64,000 nt of DNA from Versatilivorator sp963663845 (lineage in GTDB: Bacteria; Acidobacteriota; Terriglobia; Versatilivoradales; Versatilivoraceae). The stretch covers positions 806,001-870,000 of the forward strand of contig OY760650.2 of the NCBI GenBank assembly GCA_963663845.2. The letters are read 5' to 3'. A program made the position numbers and the translations under genes. Positions 1 to 6,657 of this stretch are shown piece after piece; position 1 is the first letter of the stretch, and each line of letters starts with the position of its first letter. The notes beneath the pieces were generated by a model. The model searched no databases, was not told the DNA's origin, and was given only the letters and a program-made list of their open reading frames with translations.

Positions 1-225
1 CTCGACCAGGCCGACGGCTGCGAGCACGGATGCGGGGGTCATGGCATTGAGGGAGCCCACTTCGTCGTCCTTGCCCCAGACCCAACCCCAGCCCCGGCCC
101 TTCTTCCAGCCCTTCAGCTCTTGGCCCGAGGGTTCGGCGGCGGTCCAGGCGGTCCCTGCGAGCAGCAGTGCGCAGGCCACGAGCAGGGCCAGCAGCCAAC
201 GCGTCCATGTGGTTGTGTGTCTCAT
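1..225 (-). CDS. Cyclase family protein, N-terminal fragment (runs off left edge)
   Basis: The minus strand reads from an ATG at 225 with no stop before the window edge, giving 75 residues. It opens with MRHTTTWTRW and a hydrophobic stretch ending near AGTAWTAAE, which looks like a signal peptide, so the product should be exported. The following GKDDEVGSLNAMTP resembles the start of the PF04199 cyclase/kynurenine-formamidase fold (typically W-G-x-D-D-E-x-G-x-L-N). The reading frame is preceded by a purine-rich GGAGGAGA stretch, a good ribosome binding site. The metal-binding HxGTHxD motif would lie outside the window, so the family call rests on the N-terminus only. Confidence 0.72.
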   Translation of the reverse strand, partial: MRHTTTWTRWLLALLVACALLLAGTAWTAAEPSGQELKGWKKGRGWGWVWGKDDEVGSLNAMTPASVLAAVGLVE

Positions 226-540
226 CCTCTCCTCCCGGAAGTTCATCGCTGGAATACGACGGAATTTTTCCCTGAGAATCTATCGGAGCGGAGGGTGGAA
301 TTCAAGGGGAGGGAGGGGCTGAGTCCCTGGGAGAGGTGGTGCCCCCACCCGGGAGCGCGGGCGTCCCGCCCGCATCCTTAGTCCTGCAAACAGACTCCCA
401 TCCACGGCACTCCCTTGCAAAGCGCACCGACACCACCTTCAAGGGGAGCTGTTCCATTGCGCCGGGTCTTGTGCGGGCGGGACGCCCGCGCTCCCCGGGT
501 GGGGCGTCCTTGAAATTGCCGTCACAAGTTCTTTTTCATG
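226..540. other. Intergenic region between the cyclase gene and higBA
   Basis: No gene is supported here. The stretch holds one copy of the palindromic GC-rich element described at 341-509 and, at its right end, the start of the higBA control region. Confidence 0.6.
341..509. repeat. Palindromic intergenic element, copy C (core without clear terminal repeats)
   Basis: Two inverted arms, GGGAGCGCGGGCGTCCCG near 351 and CGGGACGCCCGCGCTCCC near 480-495, flank a spacer of about 110 bp. The spacer contains GCGCCGGGTCTTGTGCGGGC, which also occurs in the copy at 15624-15884 in the same orientation. The outer GAGCCTTTTGCAAAA ends are absent or too diverged to see. Confidence 0.75.
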
Positions 541-541
541 A

Positions 542-561
542 ATCCCAGTGTGGGATATAAT
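542..561 (+). promoter_or_regulatory. Putative higBA promoter -10 box and overlapping operator palindrome
   Basis: ATCCCA-GTG-TGGGAT is a perfect 6+6 inverted repeat at 542-556. It runs directly into TATAAT at 556-561, so a protein bound to the palindrome would block the -10 element. HigA-type antitoxins commonly repress their own operon through such palindromes. The higB ATG follows only 9 bases after the -10 box. No convincing -35 box is visible. Confidence 0.5.
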
Positions 562-570
562 GGTGGTTTC

Positions 571-864
571 ATGCGGATCATTGCAAAGCGGACATTGCGC
601 GTCTTTTGGGAAAGGGATCCCAGAGCAGAACAACCGCTGAAGGCCTGGTACGCAATCGCCGCCAAAGCCGACTGGTCTTCGCCGACGGACGTGAAAGACG
701 CGTACGGAAACGCGAGCATCGTTAGCAACGATCGCGTTGTATTCAACGTTGGAGGGAACAGGTACCGGTTAATCGTCCGCTTCGATTACACGCATCGAAT
801 CGGGTTCGTGCGATTCGTGGGAACACATGCCGAGTACGATGCCCTTGATGCGTCCAGCGTTTAG
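571..864 (+). CDS. higB: HigB-type toxin, mRNA interferase
   Basis: This 97-residue protein matches the HigB_toxin family (PF09907) end to end. It begins MRIIAKRTLRVFWERDPRAE, continues with a central RVVFNVGGNRYRL strand and ends with RFVGTHAEYD, the most typical signature of the family. Such toxins cleave ribosome-associated mRNA and are neutralised by the antitoxin encoded downstream. An in-frame ATG at 538 lies inside the operator palindrome and upstream of the -10 box, so 571 is preferred. GGTGG at 562-566 is a possible weak ribosome site. The gene comes first in the pair, as in other higBA loci. Confidence 0.88.
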   Translation: MRIIAKRTLRVFWERDPRAEQPLKAWYAIAAKADWSSPTDVKDAYGNASIVSNDRVVFNVGGNRYRLIVRFDYTHRIGFVRFVGTHAEYDALDASSV

Positions 865-873
865 GAGTTCGAC

Positions 874-1251
874 ATGACTATCAAACCGATCAAGAGTGAG
901 TCTGACTACGACGAAGCATTGACCGTAATTGACGGCCTGATGGGCGCCGCACCCGACACACCTGAAAGTGACACACTCGAGGTTCTTGTGACCCTTGTGG
1001 AGGCTTACGAAGCCGTGCGCTGGGCCATCGACGCTCCGGACCCGATCTCGGCGATCATGCACGTCATGGAGTCCCGCGGCCTGCGCCAGAAAGACCTTGC
1101 AGCGCTCATCGGTTCCCAGCCACGCGCTTCAGAAGTGCTCAGCCGTCGCCGCTCTCTCACTCTGCCGATGATTCGCGCCTTGTCGATCGAATGGAAACTT
1201 CCGGCCGATGTGCTTGTGGGTGAGTACGACCTCGCGAATACACAGTCGTGA
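874..1251 (+). CDS. higA: HigA-type antitoxin, helix-turn-helix
   Basis: The 125-residue protein starts 9 bases after higB. Residues 1-60 (MTIKPIKSESDYDEAL, then an acidic helical stretch) form the toxin-binding part typical of HigA. Residues 68-118 hold an XRE-like helix-turn-helix with LRQKDLAALIGSQPRASEVL followed by a recognition-helix region. The antitoxin should bind HigB and repress the operon, probably at the palindrome at 542-556. The stop codon is followed immediately by a half-copy of the GC palindrome, which may help end the transcript. Confidence 0.87.
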   Translation: MTIKPIKSESDYDEALTVIDGLMGAAPDTPESDTLEVLVTLVEAYEAVRWAIDAPDPISAIMHVMESRGLRQKDLAALIGSQPRASEVLSRRRSLTLPMIRALSIEWKLPADVLVGEYDLANTQS

Positions 1252-1289
1252 AAGGTGCGGGCGGGACGCCCGCGCTCCCGGGGGGCGGG
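1252..1289. repeat. Solo half-copy of the GC palindrome at the 3' end of higA
   Basis: GCGGGCGGGACGCCCGC folds into a short stem (GCGGGC/GCCCGC), followed by GCTCCCGGGG. It begins one base after the higA stop. There is no T-run, so terminator activity is only a guess. Confidence 0.6.
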
Positions 1290-1374
1290 AATCCTCCCAC
1301 CGCATCAGCCTGCGCCTGGCGGCTCGGCTTCTGCGACTCCCCCTCAAGGGGGGAGTGATACTTATGTGGGACGG
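1290..1374. repeat. Dispersed intergenic repeat (CTCCCCCTCAAGGGGGGAG type)
   Basis: The segment contains GACTCCCCCTCAAGGGGGGA, a self-complementary sequence. Its reverse complement matches the stretch near 42576-42615 (CACTCCCCCC TTGAGG then GGAGTCGGCGAAGCC). Fragments of the same family recur near 22730-22775. Confidence 0.5.
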
Positions 1375-2229
1375 TCAGGGAGTTGCCGCCTCGGCGGCTT
1401 TTCTCTCGGCGATTTCCTTGGTGAGGCTGGGGGAGTTGGCGATATCTTCGGCGGAAAAGACCTTGCCCTTGATGCGAAGCTTGACCATTTCCCTGACAGG
1501 CTCGAAGCGGACGAAGACGTCCTGGCTGAGCGGCCCGCGAATGGCCGAGGTGTCCAGCTCCAGTCTGATCTCGCCGGAAGTTCCGGCAGGAACGTGAAGG
1601 GTCTTGGTCCGATCGAGAAGCCACTTGGGCCCGTAGATCCTCTCGATGACAAGGTCCTCCGACCCCGGGTTGCGAAAGGCAAATCGAGGCCTCACCAGGT
1701 CTCCCTGGGCAGCCCAGTCGAAATCGTAGACTGTTTCCTCGAACTCGGCGGCCGTGTCTTTGCCTCTCTTGGCGTAGTAGTACTCCTGGAAGATCTCGGC
1801 GTCCGTCCTGGGAGGGTCGTTGGGGTCCAGGAACCACTCCCCGGCCTCAAGCTTCCAGCGAAACTTCTTCGGGACCTTCACCCGGCCGGCCACCACCGCC
1901 GCGACCACCTCCCGTTCCACCTCGACGATGGCCGAACGCCTGCCTTCCTCCAACTCCACCCCCAGCACGTTGAAGCCGGTAACGGTCCCCTTGGCCGATC
2001 GAGCCGGATCGAAATCCTCCCGGGAGGCGGGCAGGATGAACTGCCTGGCCTGGCGGAACCGCCGTGAACCCACGGCGCTGAAGTAGTCGTCGGCCCGCTG
2101 CCGGATGCGTTCCACCGCGGCGGCCTCCACCGCATCCGACGGGCCTGAATCTGTGCCCAATGCCGTCCCGGCCAGAACCAGCGCCACCAGGAGAACCATG
2201 AAAATCTGCGCCAATCTTGACCAAAGCAT
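1375..2229 (-). CDS. Exported DUF1573 domain protein
   Basis: The 284-residue protein starts at an ATG preceded by a strong AGGAGGT site (2238-2244), which decides the start against longer frames. A signal peptide (LAQIFMVLLVALVLAG) is followed by a lipid-free N-terminal domain of unknown fold. Near residues 165-270 comes a DUF1573-like Ig-type domain, recognisable by VYDFDWAAQGDLVRPRF, then NPGSEDLVIE, and GTSGEIRLELDTS before a final strand. Many DUF1573 proteins carry a Cys-containing GCxCT motif after the second strand, and here that position reads YGPKWLL. Role unknown; probably periplasmic or envelope-associated. A terminator just upstream isolates it from the secreted-protein gene. Confidence 0.72.
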   Translation of the reverse strand: MLWSRLAQIFMVLLVALVLAGTALGTDSGPSDAVEAAAVERIRQRADDYFSAVGSRRFRQARQFILPASREDFDPARSAKGTVTGFNVLGVELEEGRRSAIVEVEREVVAAVVAGRVKVPKKFRWKLEAGEWFLDPNDPPRTDAEIFQEYYYAKRGKDTAAEFEETVYDFDWAAQGDLVRPRFAFRNPGSEDLVIERIYGPKWLLDRTKTLHVPAGTSGEIRLELDTSAIRGPLSQDVFVRFEPVREMVKLRIKGKVFSAEDIANSPSLTKEIAERKAAEAATP

Positions 2230-2304
2230 CCCGATACCTCCTGAATTACCCGGACCGACACGAAATAAGGATGTCCCTCGGCTTCCGGAGAAGACAATAA
2301 ATCC

Positions 2305-2336
2305 AAAAAAAAGGGTAGCCACTGGCGTGGCTACCC
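2305..2336 (-). terminator. Rho-independent terminator of the secreted-protein gene
   Basis: GGGTAGCCAC and GTGGCTACCC form a perfect 10 bp stem with a TGGC loop at 2313-2336. Read on the minus strand it is followed by eight T residues (2305-2312). It lies 26 bases after the stop of the gene at 2363-4087. Confidence 0.92.
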
Positions 2337-2362
2337 TTGTTCCGAATAAACGGAATGCCGGA

Positions 2363-4087
2363 TCAGTGACCCAGCGATTCTCCGTCGTCTGCGCCTCTAC
2401 CCTGCGGGCCGTCGGCGCCGAATTCCGGATCGGGAATCACCAAGGCGATATAGCCGTGGGCCACGTCGATGGCTGCGCCATCCTGGAAGTTGCCCAGCAC
2501 AAAGGCCATGCCGTGGGCGTGGCGGAAGGCGGCCCTGACAATGGCGTAGCCTTCGAACCCCGCCAGCCCGGCATGGGCGTTGCAGGTGAGGGCCACGGTG
2601 TCGCCGGCAGCCAAGTTACCCGAGATGGTGGCGCTGATGGGGTCGGACAGCATGTCCGGGCTGCTCATCATGTTGCCCGCCGCCATCTTCTCGGCATAGG
2701 TACTCTTGGGGTAGGCGTGGATCATGACGCTTCCGCCCTGCGCAACCGCTCCCGAGTTGACCGGAAAGGCCGCGTCGTCCTTGGAGGTGTTGGCCACGGC
2801 GATGCCGGTGGTCCAATCCGCCTGGGCCCCGCAAGTCAGGAAGGGGTAGAGCAGATAGGTGACGCACTCGGTGACGTTGACGAAGTAGCCCTCGTCCTTG
2901 GTCTCCGTCTCGTGCATGTAGGTCAGCTTGGTGGCGCGATCATCGTTATCGCCGGTCTTGGCGGCGGGCCACAACTGGGCCCAGGCGTCACTCACGCCGC
3001 CCATTCCCGTCTTGCTGGTGTCCACCGTAACCCTGGGGGAGATTTTGAAGGAGTTCTTGAAATCGTCATGGTCCTTCAGAGTGCCACCGTCGTCGGAGCC
3101 CTCGAACTGGTAGACAGCGAAACGCTTGGTCTTGTCGTCGCCGATCGCGTCCCCGTCGCTCACGAACAACAAGCTTGCAACGACTGTCTCCGTATCATCG
3201 GTACCTCGAGCCGCACTGTGATCGGGAGCTTTCATGTAGTTGGGGTTGTTGGTGCCGTCAATCTGCGCAGGAACATCGTTTTCGGTCGATGCGGGGTTCC
3301 ACTTTGGCCTGTTGTCGCCCGGCCATCGGAAGCTCACACCGGTAGGTACGTTGGCGACCACGATCCGGATGTGGGTGGAGTTACTGACAGCCCCTTCAGC
3401 ATCTGCAATAAACGCTCCCGCGTTGGTTTCCCAAGCGGTTGCGAAGCCCTCTTCCACCGTGATCGACGGCATCCGGCCCGTGGTTACCCCCTTGTCGCAA
3501 TTGAGCACGCTGACCTGGCCCACCGCGGTCACGTTCAGGCCGTCCATGACGTCGGACACCTTGAAGGTGGCGGTTGCACCAGACGGTGCCGAAGAGATGT
3601 CGTCGAAGTTGTCGTCGCTGTCCGGTGCAGCCGAGTTGACTGTGGCCATGACCTCAGCGCCGTCGGCCAGCGCCGAAACGTCGACCCGGACGTTGCTGAT
3701 CGTGATTATGCCGCTCCCCGGGCTCGAGACCGTGAACTTGATCTTCCCGGCCTTGGTGTCTTTGTCGTTGGCGGCGCTGATGTCGGAAAGGGAAGGGCCA
3801 CCGGTAACCGAAACACGGGGGTAAGAGGTTGCATCTTCTCCGGCGGTGGTTTCGGTAAGGGACAGACCACCGAAGGTAACCTCGATGTTTGCGCCCTCAC
3901 GGATGTTGAAGTCACCCTGCGACTGGGTCCTGTGGGTCAACCGGATCTTGCCGATCTCCTGGTTGTACCCGCCGGCAACCACGGCCCGTTTACTGACCGC
4001 AATCTTGTACCCCTGCGCGGCGACTTCGGACACGGCCAGTCCCAACACGAGCAGGGCGCAAATGGCGATGGTGAATTTGACTCGCAT
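2363..4087 (-). CDS. Large secreted protein of unknown function with Solibacter-like C-terminal module
   Basis: This 574-residue protein begins with a clear signal peptide (MRVKFTIAICALLVLGLAV, cleavage likely after EVAA). GAGGAG six bases upstream decides the start over a longer frame. Residues 26-400 are rich in Thr, Val, Asp and Gly and look like beta-sandwich adhesive or surface domains, for example IKFTVSSPGSGIITISNVRV. The C-terminal 170 residues (CVTYLLYPFLTCG, GIAVANTSKDDAA, FEGYAIVRAAF, AHGMAFVL, GYIALVIP) resemble a module I recall from many Solibacter-type Acidobacteria proteins. I cannot assign a biochemical role. It is monocistronic, with its own promoter (4229-4257) and terminator (2305-2336), which suggests strong expression. 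Confidence 0.75.
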   Translation of the reverse strand: MRVKFTIAICALLVLGLAVSEVAAQGYKIAVSKRAVVAGGYNQEIGKIRLTHRTQSQGDFNIREGANIEVTFGGLSLTETTAGEDATSYPRVSVTGGPSLSDISAANDKDTKAGKIKFTVSSPGSGIITISNVRVDVSALADGAEVMATVNSAAPDSDDNFDDISSAPSGATATFKVSDVMDGLNVTAVGQVSVLNCDKGVTTGRMPSITVEEGFATAWETNAGAFIADAEGAVSNSTHIRIVVANVPTGVSFRWPGDNRPKWNPASTENDVPAQIDGTNNPNYMKAPDHSAARGTDDTETVVASLLFVSDGDAIGDDKTKRFAVYQFEGSDDGGTLKDHDDFKNSFKISPRVTVDTSKTGMGGVSDAWAQLWPAAKTGDNDDRATKLTYMHETETKDEGYFVNVTECVTYLLYPFLTCGAQADWTTGIAVANTSKDDAAFPVNSGAVAQGGSVMIHAYPKSTYAEKMAAGNMMSSPDMLSDPISATISGNLAAGDTVALTCNAHAGLAGFEGYAIVRAAFRHAHGMAFVLGNFQDGAAIDVAHGYIALVIPDPEFGADGPQGRGADDGESLGH

Positions 4088-4228
4088 GTTCTCTCCTCTT
4101 TTTTGGATCAAAAAAACTGAAGACACTTCAAAATTTCTTCTTGAACGAAACAACGATGGAAACTCGACTCACGGCAGCTTGATCTTTATTGCAGGCCAGA
4201 CGATGAATTTCACTGCAAAACCAGCGGT

Positions 4229-4257
4229 AAGCTAACACCCTCAAAATGGCCTGTCAA
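4229..4257 (-). promoter_or_regulatory. Sigma-70-type promoter of the secreted-protein gene
   Basis: Read on the minus strand, TTGACA (4252-4257) is followed after 17 bases by TAGCTT (4229-4234). The start codon at 4087 would leave a leader of roughly 135 bases. Confidence 0.55.
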
Positions 4258-4401
4258 GGCTTTTTTGCGATTTTTTTACGGCTAAGGACATCGTAAAAAG
4301 GGACTTAAGGGCGGAAGGAGCAGGAGCCGCAGGGCCATGCCGGTACGTAACTCTCGCCCTTCAATTACAGTATGCATCCGGAGGGCGCGGTTTTTATCAG
4401 G

Positions 4402-4662
4402 GAGCCTTTTGCAAAACTCGGAATCGGGCATGCCATTGGGGCGGCAACGGTCGGGAACGGCGAACGAGTCAATGCCCCCCCGGGAACGCGGGCGTCTCGC
4501 CCGCACAAGACCTGACTCAATGGAAGAGTCCCGGCTGAAGGGGGGTCAGTGCCGCTTGCAGGGAAGTGACCCTGGATGGGAGGCTGTTTGCAGGATCAAG
4601 GTGCGGGCGGGACGCCCGCGCTCCCGGGGGGGCGTCCTTCCGACGAATTTTGCAAAAGGCTC
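4402..4662. repeat. 261 bp terminal-inverted-repeat element, copy A
   Basis: The element begins GAGCCTTTTGCAAAA and ends TTTTGCAAAAGGCTC, a 15 bp inverted pair. Two internal inverted GC arms flank a spacer containing CACAAGACCTG and GGCTTGCAGGG-like sequence. It contains no open reading frame that looks coding. AGG occurs immediately outside both ends and may be a target-site duplication. The copy at 15624-15884 has the same length in the opposite orientation. It is MITE-like by structure, and no cognate transposase is present. Confidence 0.85.
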
Positions 4663-4923
4663 AGGATTCAATTCAGCGACGGGGCGCCAGGATCAGGGGT
4701 AAGGGGTGGTGGTGGGGAAGATGGGGACTTGAATCTCGATCCACTCCCACCACTCGACAATGACGATTCCACCGGCGCCATTTCCTCCTGCGCCTCGTTC
4801 ACAGCCCCCGCCTCCGGCGCCGTATCCTGTTCCCGCCTTTCCGGTGCGTAGCGCTTCGAGCACCAGTCTTCTGGAAGCGATGTGCGATAATTAAGTTTAT
4901 CGTGATTCGGGAGGGAATCAACC

Positions 4924-5235
4924 ATGACCGACTTTGAGACCACAACCCTAACGCTCCAGGCCGTCGCCATCGCAACCAGCACCTTGATAGGGCTGGGACA
5001 AATCGCCGTGGTCTGGTTCGGCATCCGCCGCATGGTGGACGCCAACCGGGACCGCGCCCAGGACAACCAGCGCCAGGAGCAGGAGAACCGCCGCCGCCAT
5101 GAAGAGAACATGACCGCGCTCAAGGCGTTGATTCGGGGCATGGACCGCCAGGGCCAGGCCCTCGAACGCCAGGGCCAGGCCCTCGACCGCCAGGGCCGCG
5201 CCCTTGAAACCCTGATCGCCAGCCAAGCGAGCTGA
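4924..5235 (+). CDS. Small membrane protein with heptad-repeat coiled coil
   Basis: This 103-residue protein has one hydrophobic helix near residues 12-32 (AVAIATSTLIGLGQIAVVWFG). It is followed by a long charged coiled coil that ends in three seven-residue repeats, RQGQALE, RQGQALD and RQGRALE. In DNA these are three tandem 21 bp units. The ATG is preceded by GGGAGGGAATCAACC, an acceptable ribosome site. It belongs by architecture to the set of tiny membrane/coiled-coil proteins also found at 5695-5973, 14006-14323, 16098-16250, 31078-31311 and 43036-43194. Function unknown. Confidence 0.65.
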   Translation: MTDFETTTLTLQAVAIATSTLIGLGQIAVVWFGIRRMVDANRDRAQDNQRQEQENRRRHEENMTALKALIRGMDRQGQALERQGQALDRQGRALETLIASQAS

Positions 5236-5369
5236 AAGACTACTCCCCCTTTTCTCAGACCCCCTCAATTCCTCGATCTTTGCGGGCCAAGCTGTCGTTT
5301 CTCACCTTCTGTGGAGCCAGGCGGCTCCACGTGAATCGACCCCCTCTTCAGCCGCAAGGCCCCGGCCAT

Positions 5370-5597
5370 GGCGGTAACAATGGCCTCAGCGTGGGCTTCG
5401 TCAATACCCCTCCGGGAGCGCGGGCGTCCCGCCCGCCCAAGACCTGGCGCATAGGGAAAAGATTCTGCTGAAGGCGGGTTGGGTGCGGCTTGCAGGGGAG
5501 TGGCCCTGGATGAGACGCTGTTCGCAGAATCAAGGTTGCGGGCGGGACGCCCGCGCTCCCGGGGGTTGTCCTTCCGACCAATGTTGCAAAAGACGCC
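5370..5597. repeat. Terminal-inverted-repeat element, copy D (diverged)
   Basis: Same orientation as copy A. It shares the two GC arms (5412-5432 and 5538-5562), the spacer motif CAAGACCTG, and the right flank TGTCCTTCCGACCAATGTTGC followed by AAAAGACGCC, a degraded TTTTGCAAAAGGCTC end. The left end is too diverged to place exactly. Confidence 0.65.
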
Positions 5598-5694
5598 AGG
5601 GGAATAGAGTTATCCAAGGCTTCGTGGCTGGGCGCCAATTCATTTGCTCGGTCTTCAGCCTCGATCGACTCTGAATTTCGCCTTCCAAAATCCG

Positions 5695-5973
5695 TCAGTC
5701 GGAGAGGGCTGCTCCCGACAACAGGGGTGGGCGGATGTGGCGTGAACTCAGGCCGCAGGGTCTTTGTGGTGGAAGAGAGTATTGATAGAGAGAGTCGATG
5801 CGGGCGTGAAGGGCGGAGATATCGGTGCGTAGTTCCTGGCGGGGAGAGTCGATGTGGGAATTGAGGCAATGCTCCATGGCTCCCATGCGAGCATCCAGAC
5901 GCCAGAGAAAACCGAGCACCGCAACGCCGGTCGATGTCACTGCGCTCAGGACACCCACCAGCCCATCGCTCAT
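5695..5973 (-). CDS. Small membrane protein with coiled coil
   Basis: The 92-residue protein starts MSDGLVGVLSAVTSTGVAVLG, a single membrane helix. It continues with an amphipathic helix containing RQELRTDISALHARIDSLY. The same segment, with two substitutions, occurs in the unlinked gene at 31078-31311 (RQELRTDIAALHARIDALY), so the two are homologous. A GGGGGAAG stretch precedes the ATG. The last 25 residues are proline- and arginine-rich and may be unstructured or a drift of the stop codon. Function unknown. Confidence 0.6.
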   Translation of the reverse strand: MSDGLVGVLSAVTSTGVAVLGFLWRLDARMGAMEHCLNSHIDSPRQELRTDISALHARIDSLYQYSLPPQRPCGLSSRHIRPPLLSGAALSD

Positions 5974-6018
5974 GCTTCCCCCTCTTCTCCCCCAGCGTGA
6001 AACGCCTTGCTGGTCGAG

Positions 6019-6363
6019 TCAGCGTTTCTCGACTCCTTGGTTTTCTGGTCCGGGCTTACGGAGGAAACGTGCCACTATCAGGGTGATTCCACATGCCCCA
6101 ATTGGATGGTTTCGGCTATTTGTACTCGTTGGGATTCTCGTTGCCTTCGCCTTTTCAGTGATTCTCGTTGCCTTCGCCTTTTCAGTGACCTCGGCATTCT
6201 GTCGCTCGAACTTGATCAGGGCAATCCATAGATCAGCAGCAATCGCCGTTACATCATGGAGGGGAGAGGAGCGGGGGTATTGTCTGCAGACCCCGAACAG
6301 GTCGAATGCGCGAGAAAACCCGTCGTTAAATCCGTGACGAAAGCTATGCGGGTTGTACGACAT
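6019..6363 (-). CDS. Hypothetical protein
   Basis: This 114-residue frame starts MSYNPHSFRHGFNDGFSRAF. Residues 1-65 look protein-like in composition and in third-position bias. An exact 27 bp tandem duplication near 6135-6188 encodes the repeated block TEKAKATRI. No domain is recognised and the ribosome site is weak. It is 45 bases upstream of the small membrane gene at 5695-5973 on the same strand. It may be a real small gene or a decaying one. Confidence 0.4.
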   Translation of the reverse strand: MSYNPHSFRHGFNDGFSRAFDLFGVCRQYPRSSPLHDVTAIAADLWIALIKFERQNAEVTEKAKATRITEKAKATRIPTSTNSRNHPIGACGITLIVARFLRKPGPENQGVEKR

Positions 6364-6657
6364 TCGGTCTTTCAGGGGCTTGGACGCACAGTCCCTCTTT
6401 GAAGCTTAGGGAGCACTCAAATAGAAATCTACGCTGCACTTCGCATGCACGTCAACCACAAATTGGACTTAACAGCATCAATCGAGGAAATCACTCTGTT
6501 TGCTGGACCGGTTTTGACGAATACAACCTCCAGCAAGTCGGCTGCCTTCACTGGGTTGGTTGACATACTACACCTTTTGCGACATTTTGCCGTTGATCCG
6601 TCCATTGAGGATGCGGGCGGGACGCCCGCGCTCCCGGGGGGGCGGCCCGTCGGCGGA
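6364..6657. other. Intergenic region downstream of the secretion operon
   Basis: No supported gene. A 58-codon minus-strand frame near 6430-6605 has no recognisable features. A half-copy of the GC palindrome occupies 6609-6643. Confidence 0.5.
6609..6643. repeat. Solo half-copy of the GC palindrome at the 3' end of gspD
   Basis: GATGCGGGCGGGACGCCCGC is followed by GCTCCCGGGGGG, ending 14 bases beyond the gspD stop codon. It is the last gene boundary of the secretion operon. Confidence 0.6.

Noticed and set aside
2105..4120. Plus-strand open frame of 671 codons
   Set aside because: Antisense to the secreted-protein gene, and it runs through that gene's terminator hairpin.
5148..5220. Tandem short repeats that might suggest a CRISPR or minisatellite
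   Set aside because: The units are 21 bp, contiguous and in frame within a coiled-coil gene; no spacers.
6430..6605. 58-codon minus-strand frame
   Set aside because: No recognisable features or ribosome site; could be a relic, but cannot be supported.
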